From Bacillota bacterium (lineage in GTDB: Bacteria > Bacillota > Clostridia > Christensenellales > Christensenellaceae): a stretch of DNA of 64,000 nucleotides. The notes under the pieces were generated by a model. It was not told the origin of the DNA, ran no database searches, and saw only the letters and a list, made by a program, of their open reading frames with translations. Made by a program: the position numbers and the translations under genes. The stretch covers positions 1 through 64,000 of the forward strand of contig JAEYKI010000019.1 of assembly GCA_023408315.1 (NCBI GenBank). The letters run 5' to 3'. Each line of letters begins with the position of its first letter. Within the stretch, counting starts at the first letter, position 1. Of the stretch, positions 1 through 7,991 are shown in pieces.

Positions 1-1040
1 AAGAGTATTTGGATGTTTGGGTAGAAAATCATGGCAAGGCCAACCTGCGCCCCAGCACTTTTGCTGGCTATAAGAGCCATATCAAAAACCATATCGTCCC
101 CTATGTCGGCAGTGTTCCCTTAAAGCAGCTTACTCCCGCCATGCTGGATAACATGTTTCAAAAGCTGTTTGAAAAGGGACTTTCCCAAAGTACGGTTCGA
201 TATGCCCAGCGCATTTTGAGCGTGTCATTGGAGGCGGCCCGGAAATATCGCTACATCGAAACCAATCCGGCCCGCGACATTATCACCAAGTTTGGCAAGC
301 AGGGCAAAACGCCTGACCCGTACACCGTAGAGCAGATGCAGCAGCTTATGGGCAACTGCATAGGCACAGAATGGGAAATGATACTTGTTTTAAGCGGAAT
401 GTACGGATTGCGCCGGAATGAGGTTTTAGGGCTGCGCTGGAACAGTGTGGACTTACAGAACAGGACATTTTCTATTGTGGAACAACTGCCCTATAAAGTA
501 CCGCCGGGAACTACCATAATAGATGAAATGGCCCCGACCAAATCCAATGACAGGGTATTGCCGATTACCGATGTAACTTTTACCTATTTTGAACGGCAGC
601 TTGCATTACAGCAAAAGCAAAAGGAATTGGCCCAACTATCAGGGCAGGAGTATTTCGATAACAATCTTGTCGTGTCAAAGCCCAATGGTGTACCTTTACG
701 GGCTGACCGTGTGACAAATAACTTTGGACAAATGCTGCGTCATTTAGAGATGCCGCACATACGTTTTCATGATTTGCGTCATTCGGCAGCCACTAACATG
801 CACCAGCTTACGGGGGACTTCTACACCGTGGGCGAGATTTTAGGCCATACCTTAAAGGGCATCGGCATATCGCTGGGCATTTCCACGAACCTTGAAGCCG
901 TAACAGCGCAGTATGTAGATGTCCGGCTGGATAGAAAACGGACTGTCCTTGATGCCTACCATAACGATTTGCATCCGAAGGAGGCGGCTAAAACCGCTGG
1001 CAAGAAGCCTGTACGAAGAAACCGGGATATGGAGCGATAG
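1..1040 (+). CDS. Tyrosine recombinase/integrase, 5' end outside the window
   Basis: This is a site-specific recombinase of the phage-integrase family. The reading frame runs off the left edge (codons for E-Y-L precede the first usable TTG at 9), so the N-terminal arm-binding part is missing. The core-binding domain covers about residues 1-95, counted from that TTG. The catalytic domain shows the expected residues: Arg135 in GLRRNEVLGLRW, His254 and Arg257 in HDLRH, His280 in LGHT, and the nucleophile Tyr302 in AQYVDV. The spacing between GH and Tyr is longer than usual but all key residues are kept. It points towards the tRNA-Ser gene about 350 bp downstream and probably belongs to an element lying mostly to the left. 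It is only distantly like the integrase at 1790-2977. Confidence 0.93.
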   Translation, partial: EYLDVWVENHGKANLRPSTFAGYKSHIKNHIVPYVGSVPLKQLTPAMLDNMFQKLFEKGLSQSTVRYAQRILSVSLEAARKYRYIETNPARDIITKFGKQGKTPDPYTVEQMQQLMGNCIGTEWEMILVLSGMYGLRRNEVLGLRWNSVDLQNRTFSIVEQLPYKVPPGTTIIDEMAPTKSNDRVLPITDVTFTYFERQLALQQKQKELAQLSGQEYFDNNLVVSKPNGVPLRADRVTNNFGQMLRHLEMPHIRFHDLRHSAATNMHQLTGDFYTVGEILGHTLKGIGISLGISTNLEAVTAQYVDVRLDRKRTVLDAYHNDLHPKEAAKTAGKKPVRRNRDMER

Positions 1041-1390
1041 CCTGAATAAAAATCCAAGCCCATGTTATCCTGTTGTAAAATTGTTATCAAACTCCCCCGG
1101 ATAACAAGACAAAACGATATGCGGACATATAAATCCACTTTGAAAAATCCCCGTGAAATCAAGATTTGAGCGGTGAAGATACGAGAACATATAAAGAGAA
1201 ACGGGCGAAAAGACAGCCAAATTGCCCCTCGAAACCGGGTGTTTGAAACCCGGTCCCGAGTGCCCGAAAAGCCTTTGATATAAGGCAAATTGCTTGATCC
1301 TAAGCCCCACAATAGAAGGGCGCTTCTAACACCTTTCTAACACATCTGCAGAAGCCGCATAAGCCCCCTGCAGGCCCTAAAACTTAATAT
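1041..1390. other. Intergenic stretch between integrase and tRNA-Ser
   Basis: I see no gene with a ribosome site here. There is a hairpin at 1234-1254 (ACCGGGT, 7-nt loop, ACCCGGT) and a short direct repeat TTCTAACAC near 1324-1342. This is where the right end of the left-hand element would be expected, but no att core can be named without the other end. Confidence 0.5.
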
Positions 1391-1484
1391 GGAGGAGTAT
1401 CGAAGTGGTTATAACGGCCTCGACTCGAAATCGAGCGTGCCCCCTGAAAGGGCACCGTGGGTTCGAATCCCACCTCCTCCGCCA
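1391..1484 (+). tRNA. tRNA-Ser (anticodon CGA)
   Basis: A complete class II tRNA. The acceptor stem is GGAGGAG (1391-1397) with CTCCTCC (1474-1480), then G73 and an encoded CCA (1482-1484). The anticodon arm is CTCGA/TCGAG with loop CTCGAAA, giving anticodon CGA at 1426-1428. A long variable arm (GTGCCCC..GGGCAC) and the T arm GTGGGTTCGAATCCCAC follow. The 3' part is repeated at 30259-30317, which makes this gene the probable integration target of the neighbouring island. Confidence 0.95.
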
Positions 1485-1486
1485 AA

Positions 1487-1518
1487 CCCCGTCAAGTATC
1501 TACTTCTCGGGGCTTTTT
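1487..1518 (+). terminator. Rho-independent terminator after tRNA-Ser
   Basis: CCCCG (1487-1491) and CGGGG (1508-1512) form a stem followed by CTTTTTA, directly after the tRNA CCA end. Confidence 0.7.
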
Positions 1519-1663
1519 ATAGGTAGCATTCGGTGTTCTTATTGCTTTGAGCGTAGGGATGTCGGTTGATATGATCTCTCTCCTTGTAACTCTTATAGGG
1601 ATATTTTGGGAGGTGACTGATCATATGAATACAGTTACTAGAACGGTGGGCTACGGCGCAAAT

Positions 1664-1762
1664 GGGGTGACCAGTTCAACTGGACTTTTTTGCAATCAAT
1701 AGTTTTTAGAATGTCGGATGCGTATTTGCGCCTAAGGGGTTCGAATCCTCAGCACCCCACCA
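1664..1762 (+). other. tRNA-like sequence, probably an att scar or degenerate tRNA
   Basis: The 3' end (1733-1762) reads like a tRNA: a T arm with GGTTCGAATCC, acceptor strand CACCCC and ACCA. A matching GGGGTG lies at 1664-1669 and a D-arm-like CCAGTTCAACTGG follows. However, U8 is absent, no anticodon arm can be drawn and the length is 99 nt. An inverted repeat GGCGCAAAT/ATTTGCGCC partly encloses it. Because the integrase gene starts its 3' end right after it, I read it as a leftover tRNA 3' end from an integration event. A diverged tRNA cannot be excluded. Confidence 0.4.
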
Positions 1763-1797
1763 ATGCCTGCGAATTATTATTCGCAGGCATTATTTTT
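1763..1797. terminator. Bidirectional terminator at the integrase 3' end
   Basis: A 12-bp perfect stem, ATGCCTGCGAAT (1763-1774) and ATTCGCAGGCAT (1779-1790), is followed by TATTTTTT on the plus strand. It touches the integrase stop codon and would end transcripts from the tRNA side as well. Confidence 0.75.
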
Positions 1798-2977
1798 TCC
1801 CTAAAATTTGTTCCATTGCCGCCGCACACTGTTCCTGAGCCTTGAAATCCAGATGGGCATAAATGTCCGCCGTGGTAGAATAATTGCTGTGCCCCATCCA
1901 AAGCTGAACCTCTTTCATGGATACGCAGCCGCTTGCCGCAAGCAGGCTGGCACATGTGTGCCGCAGGTCGTGGAAGCGGATATGCCGCAGACCGTGTTTT
2001 TTCAGCAGAAGTCTGAAATGGCTGGATATGAAGTTTGGCCTGAAGATTTTTCCCAGCGCGTCGACGCATACATATCCGTTTTGATCTTGGGAATATTCCT
2101 TTTGGAATAATTTTTTGCGTTCCTCCTGCAGGGCCTTTTCCTTCTTGAGTTCTTCCGCGACGATGGGGATCAGCGGCATGGAACGGCGGCTTGCTGTGGT
2201 CTTCATGTCATTGTATCCTTTCACTACAGTTTGGCCGTCCACCCTTTCCTCCAGAACTTTGTACTCGATACTGATACGGTTTTCCGTAAAGTTGATGCTC
2301 GGCCACCGCAGGCCCATAACCTCGCTGCGCCGCAGTCCGTAATAGGTTGCAAGGAATATGACTATAAAGATAGGATCGTTCTTGATTGCATCAAAGAGCT
2401 GCTGGACTTCTTCCCTGGTATAATGATCAGCCGCATAGCGGCCCTTCTTGGGCGCGTCCACCTTATCCATGACGTTGTATAGGAGTATGTCCTTTTTGAC
2501 CGCGTAGGCGAGCGCCTGGCTGATGATCCGGTGATAGTGAAGAACCGTGCTGCCCGATAGGTCTTCGTCGTACATCGTGGCGTAGAAGTCCTCAATGTCA
2601 TCCGGCGTCAGGTTGCCCAGCGTGCTTACGCAAGCCGTGAAATAGCTGCTGACACGCCCTTCGATCATCTGCTCATAGCCCTGGTATGTAATTGTTGAGA
2701 TGCTGTTTTTTTTAGTCTTGAGCCACATCCGCATAAAATCTACGAACGGCATGTCGGCGTTTGCGTCCTTCAGGCGGGAGGGCTTATTCTTTTGTTCATT
2801 GCGTTTGCAGAGTTCCTTCTGTAAAAATTCCTGTGCGTTTTTCTTATTGCCTCGAACCGGGAAGCCGGTGTAAACCCAGTCCTGTTTGCGCTTACCGTTC
2901 TCGTACCCGTTGATAACGGCGTAGAATTTGCCGTTCTTTTCCTGAATGCTGCCAGTAATCGGCCTTTGTGTTTTCAT
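1790..2977 (-). CDS. Tyrosine recombinase/integrase
   Basis: A full-length integrase of 395 residues. The start at 2977 is chosen because AAAGGAG lies 7 nt upstream; the frame stays open further but has no ribosome site there. An N-terminal arm-binding domain (about 1-60, with the GSIQEKNGKFYAVI pattern), a SAM-like core-binding domain (75-180) and a catalytic domain follow. The catalytic residues are Arg216 (GLRRSE), His336 and Arg339 (HDLRH), His363 (MGHSN) and Tyr373 (DIYAHL). It is read towards the tRNA locus with the Xis-like gene upstream, the usual order for a tRNA-targeting integrative element. A 3' fragment of a close relative sits at 30453-30650. Confidence 0.96.
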   Translation of the reverse strand: MKTQRPITGSIQEKNGKFYAVINGYENGKRKQDWVYTGFPVRGNKKNAQEFLQKELCKRNEQKNKPSRLKDANADMPFVDFMRMWLKTKKNSISTITYQGYEQMIEGRVSSYFTACVSTLGNLTPDDIEDFYATMYDEDLSGSTVLHYHRIISQALAYAVKKDILLYNVMDKVDAPKKGRYAADHYTREEVQQLFDAIKNDPIFIVIFLATYYGLRRSEVMGLRWPSINFTENRISIEYKVLEERVDGQTVVKGYNDMKTTASRRSMPLIPIVAEELKKEKALQEERKKLFQKEYSQDQNGYVCVDALGKIFRPNFISSHFRLLLKKHGLRHIRFHDLRHTCASLLAASGCVSMKEVQLWMGHSNYSTTADIYAHLDFKAQEQCAAAMEQILGKK

Positions 2978-3074
2978 TCGTCTATCTCCTTTCTTCATTG
3001 GTTGTCTGCTGTCGGCAAGTAGAGAGTAGCACGGCCAGATAAGCAGCGCCAATGTGCGGATGTAAATTTTTTAG

Positions 3075-3305
3075 TCAGCTGGCAGGCTTGACATCGCTGC
3101 CGATCAGATATTCTATAGCTTTTACCTTGGGTATCCGGTAGGATTTGCCGACCATCAGCGCGTAGAGCTTGCCCGAGCTGATCAGGCTGTACACTTGATG
3201 ACGGCCGATACCCAGCATCCGCTGTATGTGGCTGACGGTTAAAACATCCGGATACTCCCGGAACATGACCTTATATAGTTCATTTGTGCTAGACAATAAA
3301 ATCAT
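3075..3305 (-). CDS. Excisionase-like helix-turn-helix protein
   Basis: A small DNA-binding protein of the excisionase/AlpA type. The region LTVSHIQRMLGIGRHQVYSL is the winged helix-turn-helix, followed by a basic wing (GKSYRIPKVKAIEYL). It probably assists or directs the integrase at 1790-2977, which begins about 100 bp downstream. GAAAGGA abuts the ATG at 3305 directly, so translation may really begin at the TTG three codons later (about 3296), where spacing is normal. The same domain layout recurs in the protein at 29538-29990. Confidence 0.8.
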   Translation of the reverse strand: MILLSSTNELYKVMFREYPDVLTVSHIQRMLGIGRHQVYSLISSGKLYALMVGKSYRIPKVKAIEYLIGSDVKPAS

Positions 3306-3317
3306 TCCTTTCGTAAT

Positions 3318-3365
3318 TTATTTTGTTTTTTTAGAATCTCCGATGGCCCTGATTATGGGCCTCAT
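3318..3365 (-). CDS. Candidate 15-residue leader peptide
   Basis: A very short frame, ATG at 3365 to TAA at 3318, encodes MRPIIRAIGDSKKTK. It is preceded by GGGGGAGGTGA with 7 nt spacing, a near-perfect Shine-Dalgarno, and ends 13 nt before the Xis-like gene. The strong ribosome site is the whole evidence; composition cannot be judged at this length. It could couple translation to the Xis-like gene. Confidence 0.35.
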   Translation of the reverse strand: MRPIIRAIGDSKKTK

Positions 3366-3808
3366 AGGAATTTCACCTCCCCCGGGATCTCCGCGGGCGG
3401 CCCCCATTGCCTGGGACGGTTTTATCACGCTCGGGCTGTAGCTGGACCGAAGTATCATTATCCCTCTGCATTTGTCATCGCCTTGGAGGTTATCACCCTC
3501 GTATTTCCGCTTAGGATTTTATCGCTCGCGCTGTTTGGGCGGTCCTGGCGCATCCGCGGTATTGGCTTGCCGTTGTGCAGCAATGCAGGGAACGTATCGG
3601 GTCTTCTGGTTATTCAGTTTTCAAAGTCCGTGCCTCGGTTATACTGAGACTGTGTAAGATCGTTGTTGCTGTTTAAAGGTTGTACACGGAACTATACAAG
3701 GTATTGCCAAAAATTTCAATAGGGTTTATACTGTTTATAATTAAATAATGTGTATAATGATTTTACACAAAAAATCAAGCAACGGATTACACGGCAAACC
3801 GCAGGCGA
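3366..3808. other. GC-rich non-coding leader upstream of the Xis-like gene
   Basis: About 440 bp without a supported gene on either strand. It holds GC-rich blocks (CCCCCGGG, CCGCGGGCGG near 3377-3400). From about 3690 it becomes AT-rich, which is where a promoter for the gene at 3809 would lie. I cannot assign a function. Confidence 0.4.
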
Positions 3809-4975
3809 ATGACCGAACAGGAGCCCAGAAAATTGAAGCAGTATATCTACTTTGAGGACAAAACCGAATACATAATCCATGGCAATAAGGTAGAGAATTA
3901 CCCCGTTGGAAAGCTGATGTTTTCTTTGCTGGATACCGATTGGATTGCTTTGGAGGCCCAGGCGGAAGCGGTTCGTAAAGAAATGCAGAGCAGTGAAGAA
4001 AAACCCTATTTCCTCGTTGCAGCTCTGTATCAAAGGCAACGTGAGGTTCTGCAGGAAATCCATCCATACCTGTATCAGTTGGTCGATGCCTATCTTAACG
4101 ATGTGATTGAAAACCTCTATCAAGAAGAATGGCCAGCGGCGCATGATTTTGCTTTGCGTCTATTCAAGAAATATCCAGAAGCGCCGATGACGCCCGAAGC
4201 CTTTCATGAATTCATGTATGGAACGGAGCCTGTACTTCCCGATCAGCCGCTGAAAGATGTCGCGGCCAGCTTTATGGAGGCGATCGTAAGGTTGTATCAT
4301 GATTTGACACAATACAGTGCAAACCTCAAGGATATGATCGAATTTTCACTGGATGATGCGGGCATGCATTCATCCCTCAGTTCAAAGCAGCGGTTTTATC
4401 TGATGCAGATCAGTGAATATGCACCTTTTGTGGGAAGCAAAAAGCTGTATGAAAATATCGGTATCGAGCGCCGAATTTTAGAAGATACGGAGCTGGATTA
4501 TGGCCGGTATGAGGAGGTTACTCCGGAACTGATTCAGCAAGTACAGAATTATGCACTGAATGCTTACACTTTTTATTACAGTACAGATATCCGTGTTCTT
4601 GTATTTATGGAATTTGAATTTATGTGCACTAATGACCTGACAGTACGTAAATGCGAAAACTGCGGGCGGTATTTCCTTCCGTTCTCCAAGGTCTCTCTGT
4701 TCTGTGACCGATTGGTGGAAGACTCTGATAAGACTTGCAAGGAAATTGGAGCTCTGATTAAGCATAACCAAAAAGTAAACGCTGACAAATCCAGGTCATT
4801 ATTCCGCCGTTTGAACAACGCTTATCAGATGCGTTGCAGCAGAGCGCCGGAAGGATATAAGGAGAAAATGCATGCCCAGTATGAAGAATGGAAGAAGAAC
4901 GCGAGAACGCTGTTGAAACAGGTTGAGGAAGGTGTCCTTACAGTTGAAAAATTTGAAGAGTTGGTTCGATTGTAA
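3809..4975 (+). CDS. DUF6076-like protein with CxxC zinc motif
   Basis: A 388-residue soluble protein of unknown function. The N-terminal two thirds are helical with no motif I recognise. Around residues 280-312 there is KCENCGRYF followed by further cysteines in LFCD and TCKEI, a likely zinc-binding unit of the kind seen in the DUF6076 family common in clostridial mobile elements. The C-terminus is basic (SRSLFRRLNN) and then helical. The ribosome site before ATG 3809 is weak. It stands alone between integration genes and the defence operon, so it is probably island cargo. The family name is from memory of its features, not a search. Confidence 0.6.
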   Translation: MTEQEPRKLKQYIYFEDKTEYIIHGNKVENYPVGKLMFSLLDTDWIALEAQAEAVRKEMQSSEEKPYFLVAALYQRQREVLQEIHPYLYQLVDAYLNDVIENLYQEEWPAAHDFALRLFKKYPEAPMTPEAFHEFMYGTEPVLPDQPLKDVAASFMEAIVRLYHDLTQYSANLKDMIEFSLDDAGMHSSLSSKQRFYLMQISEYAPFVGSKKLYENIGIERRILEDTELDYGRYEEVTPELIQQVQNYALNAYTFYYSTDIRVLVFMEFEFMCTNDLTVRKCENCGRYFLPFSKVSLFCDRLVEDSDKTCKEIGALIKHNQKVNADKSRSLFRRLNNAYQMRCSRAPEGYKEKMHAQYEEWKKNARTLLKQVEEGVLTVEKFEELVRL

Positions 4976-5063
4976 AGGAAATAATATAAATTCGTTTGAA
5001 AAGTGTAGTTATACAATAAATATCTTTGAATTTTTGTAATGAAATAAAAACTGAGGTGAGTAT

Positions 5064-5912
5064 ATGTCCCAAAATAGCTATATCGATCTGAAAGATAATG
5101 CCCAGGAAGCATGGATTTTATTAAAAGACTTAACTTTTTCTCAAGTGCCTTTTTTTAAAGCGGAAGCAGAAATATCACATTTTAATCAATTTGTTACAAT
5201 ACAGCTCTTTACAAGTCTTTATTCAACAAGTGAGAGCATTTTACTATTGATCGAAGAAAATAGTATCTGGGAAGCAGATATTCTATTAAGAACAGTATTT
5301 GAGGGTACAATAAAGTATTTTTATTTAATGTCTGATCGGCTTAAGGAAGATAGTGATACAATAAAAGAATATTATTTTACTCTTCCGGAAATGCAGAAAA
5401 TAAAAGAGCACAAAAAAGCATTGGAAGCATTAGAACAGTATCATATATTTTCAGAAGCAAAACATCCATTTGAAACGAGTATTTTATCTGCAGAGGATTT
5501 AGAAATCTTGGAACAAAAATATCCAAGAAATATGCAAAAAACATTAGAACAGAAATGGGGTTTTGGAAGCTTATTTAAATTTTTAATTGAAAAAGATAAA
5601 AAGTATGAATGCCTGGCAGGAATATTTTATGCTTATAATTTATCAAGTCACTTTGTACATTGTGATGGCTCATATATAAAAATGAGATACGAAAGTATGA
5701 AGGATGCATCAAATGACGATGTTGAACTAGATATCGGACATGGGATTAGGATAATTTCCAATGTACTTAGTCTTGGATATCTGAGAGTGACAGAATACCT
5801 TTCAAAGTTCAAGATAAATGCTAACAAATATCGTGATTTAATCGATGCTGTAACATCTTATTTGGATAAGTTGGAGAGACAACTTCATGATATTGTTGAC
5901 GATAGATTATAA
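5064..5912 (+). CDS. DUF5677-like protein
   Basis: A 282-residue, mainly helical protein. The stretch around residues 75-90 (WEADILLRTVFEGTIKYFYL) resembles DUF5677 proteins, which carry a conserved LxRxxxE-type helix. No enzyme motif, signal peptide or membrane span is seen. The gene is clearly more AT-rich than its neighbours, which suggests separate acquisition. GAGGTGAG precedes the ATG. Its 3' end overlaps the convergent vsr gene by 6 bp. It may be a stand-alone defence or cargo gene, but nothing in the sequence proves a role. Confidence 0.6.
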   Translation: MSQNSYIDLKDNAQEAWILLKDLTFSQVPFFKAEAEISHFNQFVTIQLFTSLYSTSESILLLIEENSIWEADILLRTVFEGTIKYFYLMSDRLKEDSDTIKEYYFTLPEMQKIKEHKKALEALEQYHIFSEAKHPFETSILSAEDLEILEQKYPRNMQKTLEQKWGFGSLFKFLIEKDKKYECLAGIFYAYNLSSHFVHCDGSYIKMRYESMKDASNDDVELDIGHGIRIISNVLSLGYLRVTEYLSKFKINANKYRDLIDAVTSYLDKLERQLHDIVDDRL

Positions 5913-6359
5913 TCGTACTCCAATTCTATGTTGCCATGCGTAAGTTTTTGAAACTATTTCAAGAGTTAATGCATCAAGCCTGTCTGATACTGCATTTTTC
6001 TTAAGCTCACATTCCCATATCACAATTACCTTCCAGCCTAAAGCTTCCAAATGAATATAATTTTCTCGATCACGTTCAACATTTCCGGTTATCTTTTTAT
6101 GCCAATATTCAGCGTTTGTTTCAGGCCATACGAATCTACTGCATCCTGTGTGCATATGCCAAAAACAGCCATTCACAAAGACAACAGTTTTATATTTTGG
6201 TAAAACGATATCTGGACAACCGGGCAACTTCTTAACATTTTTTCTGTATCGGAAACCGCATGAGAATAAATATTTCCTTACTGTTTCCTCTGGCTTTGTA
6301 TTTATGCTTCTTATTCTTGACATATTATAACTTCGAATCTGCGGAGAATGCGTGTCCAC
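5907..6359 (-). CDS. vsr: Vsr-type very short patch repair endonuclease
   Basis: A 150-residue nuclease of the Vsr family, which nicks DNA at T:G mismatches made by deamination of 5-methylcytosine. The opening MSRIRSINTKPE, the catalytic Asp50 in GCPDIVLP, the core VFVNGCFWHMH (residues 61-70), Cys73 and the later WKVIVIWECEL are all diagnostic. It follows the cytosine methylase gene with no gap, the classic partner arrangement. It is the last gene of the seven-gene operon. In this type of cluster the Vsr-like enzyme may also act as a defence nuclease. Confidence 0.95.
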   Translation of the reverse strand: MDTHSPQIRSYNMSRIRSINTKPEETVRKYLFSCGFRYRKNVKKLPGCPDIVLPKYKTVVFVNGCFWHMHTGCSRFVWPETNAEYWHKKITGNVERDRENYIHLEALGWKVIVIWECELKKNAVSDRLDALTLEIVSKTYAWQHRIGVRL

Positions 6360-7991
6360 TTATATTGCCTCACTAATTGATTGTTTTTGTTCTAAATCCA
6401 ATAGCTCCGCAACTTTTTTAGCAATTGATTGGGCTAACATAGGAGGAACGGCATTACCGATTTGCTGATACTGAGCATCCTTAGGACCGCAGAATTTGAA
6501 ATCATCCGGGAATGTCTGAAGTCTTGCAGCTTCACGAATACTCAATGCTCTGTTATACAGGGGATGTATCCACATCGATTTTCGAATGTTTACAACGGTT
6601 CCTGAAGGCTCGTTATATTTCAGCCGCAGGTAAATCGTGTTTTGAGTGCGCTCTGCATCAGAATATGTGGTTTTTAATAATGGATCCAAATTGTGGAAGT
6701 TCTCTCCCTGCTCTAATGCGGAAAAGCGGCTTTTAGCTGTATCTGTTGAACTCGTTGTTATATGATTATACAGTATAGTATTATTGCCTCGCAGTTTTTT
6801 CCCTAGAGGGCTAATATAATTTGGTGCCTTCTTAAGCGGAATCCCTTTGTCTGCAGCAACATCATAACCTACAATTAAATCTGAAATATCCTCAATGGCA
6901 TCTTTAACGGTTGCATATTCAGAAGGAGCAAGATAGCCTTTAGGAAGTTCCACCTTCGTACATTCAGTTCTGATGCCTAAAATAACGAATCTCTCTCTTT
7001 TTTGTGGAACGCCAAATTCGATAGCTCGAAGGACATCCTTATCAAGAGTATAACCATGGGCTTTTACAATACAACAAATATAGTCTAATACTGTCATTGA
7101 ATCAACATGAGCAATTAGGTCCCCGTCGGCTGAGAAATGACTAATAACTATATTATTATCATAGAGCTCTTTTACTTTTCCAAGCATACGCTGAATCATT
7201 ATGGCGTGCTCAATCTCGTTAATTATCTTATTGTCTGCATAATGTTTATCATCAAAATACTGAATTAACGCATATGCTGCTCTATGATTTTGCTCTGTGA
7301 TGTAATTGTTCTCAGCATCTTCTTTTAATAGACGTTCAGATAAATGTAATAATTTTTTCTTGTATTTAATTAGAGCCTTCTTTTGTTTATCTTTATTTTT
7401 ACGAATTTTATAAATTATATTTAATACCAAGTAATCTGATTCAGGCCAAATGTATTCTTGAATCTGATTTCTGCTTTCAATAATAGTCTGTACACCGTTA
7501 AAAACAAAATCTTTTTCTAGTAAAATGATTTCTGTTGCTTCGGTCGGAATTTCATATTGAATAATTTTTTTTGTATCTTCATTATCAACAAAAAATTTAT
7601 GTGTGTCGGATTTTAACATGCTTACATTTTCCATAACAAATGCGTCTGGGGCCAAATCGACAACAGCTCTAACAAATTGTTTGACAAGGGTATTATTTTT
7701 GCTTATTGCATGGTTCTTCTGACGATTCGCATTCGAAAATCCTTGGCAAGGCGGTCCTCCAATAACCACATTTATGTGCCCAAATTTTTCTTTAAGCTCA
7801 TTGTAGTCCGCAGAACAAACATCTGGGTATACTTCCGTGTTTGGATGATTGAACTTGTATGTTTTCCGTGCGTGGATATTATTTTCATAGGCCGCTGTTA
7901 TAATAAATCTGCCTGTCTGCAAGAAACCGCAACTTAGTCCGCCTGCTCCGGCAAACAAATCCACAACTGTGTATATACTGCTTTCTTTCAT
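6360..7991 (-). CDS. dcm: DNA (cytosine-5) methyltransferase
   Basis: A C5-cytosine methylase of 543 residues. Motif I is DLFAGAGGLS (11-20), motif IV is GGPPCQGFS with catalytic Cys82, and motif VI is MENVSML with Glu121. Motif X is QQIGNAVPP near the C-terminus. Between motif VI and the later motifs lies a long Lys-rich insertion (about 130-290), so the protein is longer than a minimal Dcm. The start overlaps the stop of the AIPR gene by 4 bp, a sign of translational coupling. It probably marks host DNA as self for the rest of the operon. Its target sequence cannot be read from the sequence. Confidence 0.95.
   Translation of the reverse strand: MKESSIYTVVDLFAGAGGLSCGFLQTGRFIITAAYENNIHARKTYKFNHPNTEVYPDVCSADYNELKEKFGHINVVIGGPPCQGFSNANRQKNHAISKNNTLVKQFVRAVVDLAPDAFVMENVSMLKSDTHKFFVDNEDTKKIIQYEIPTEATEIILLEKDFVFNGVQTIIESRNQIQEYIWPESDYLVLNIIYKIRKNKDKQKKALIKYKKKLLHLSERLLKEDAENNYITEQNHRAAYALIQYFDDKHYADNKIINEIEHAIMIQRMLGKVKELYDNNIVISHFSADGDLIAHVDSMTVLDYICCIVKAHGYTLDKDVLRAIEFGVPQKRERFVILGIRTECTKVELPKGYLAPSEYATVKDAIEDISDLIVGYDVAADKGIPLKKAPNYISPLGKKLRGNNTILYNHITTSSTDTAKSRFSALEQGENFHNLDPLLKTTYSDAERTQNTIYLRLKYNEPSGTVVNIRKSMWIHPLYNRALSIREAARLQTFPDDFKFCGPKDAQYQQIGNAVPPMLAQSIAKKVAELLDLEQKQSISEAI

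Noticed and set aside
956..1312. Minus-strand frame of 118 codons between integrase and tRNA
   Set aside because: No ribosome site, no recognisable domain, and it overlaps the integrase 3' end in antisense.
1640..1765. Possible tmRNA or selenocysteine tRNA
   Set aside because: It has tRNA-like ends but is far too short for tmRNA, has no tag frame, and no UCA anticodon arm or extended acceptor of tRNA-Sec can be drawn.
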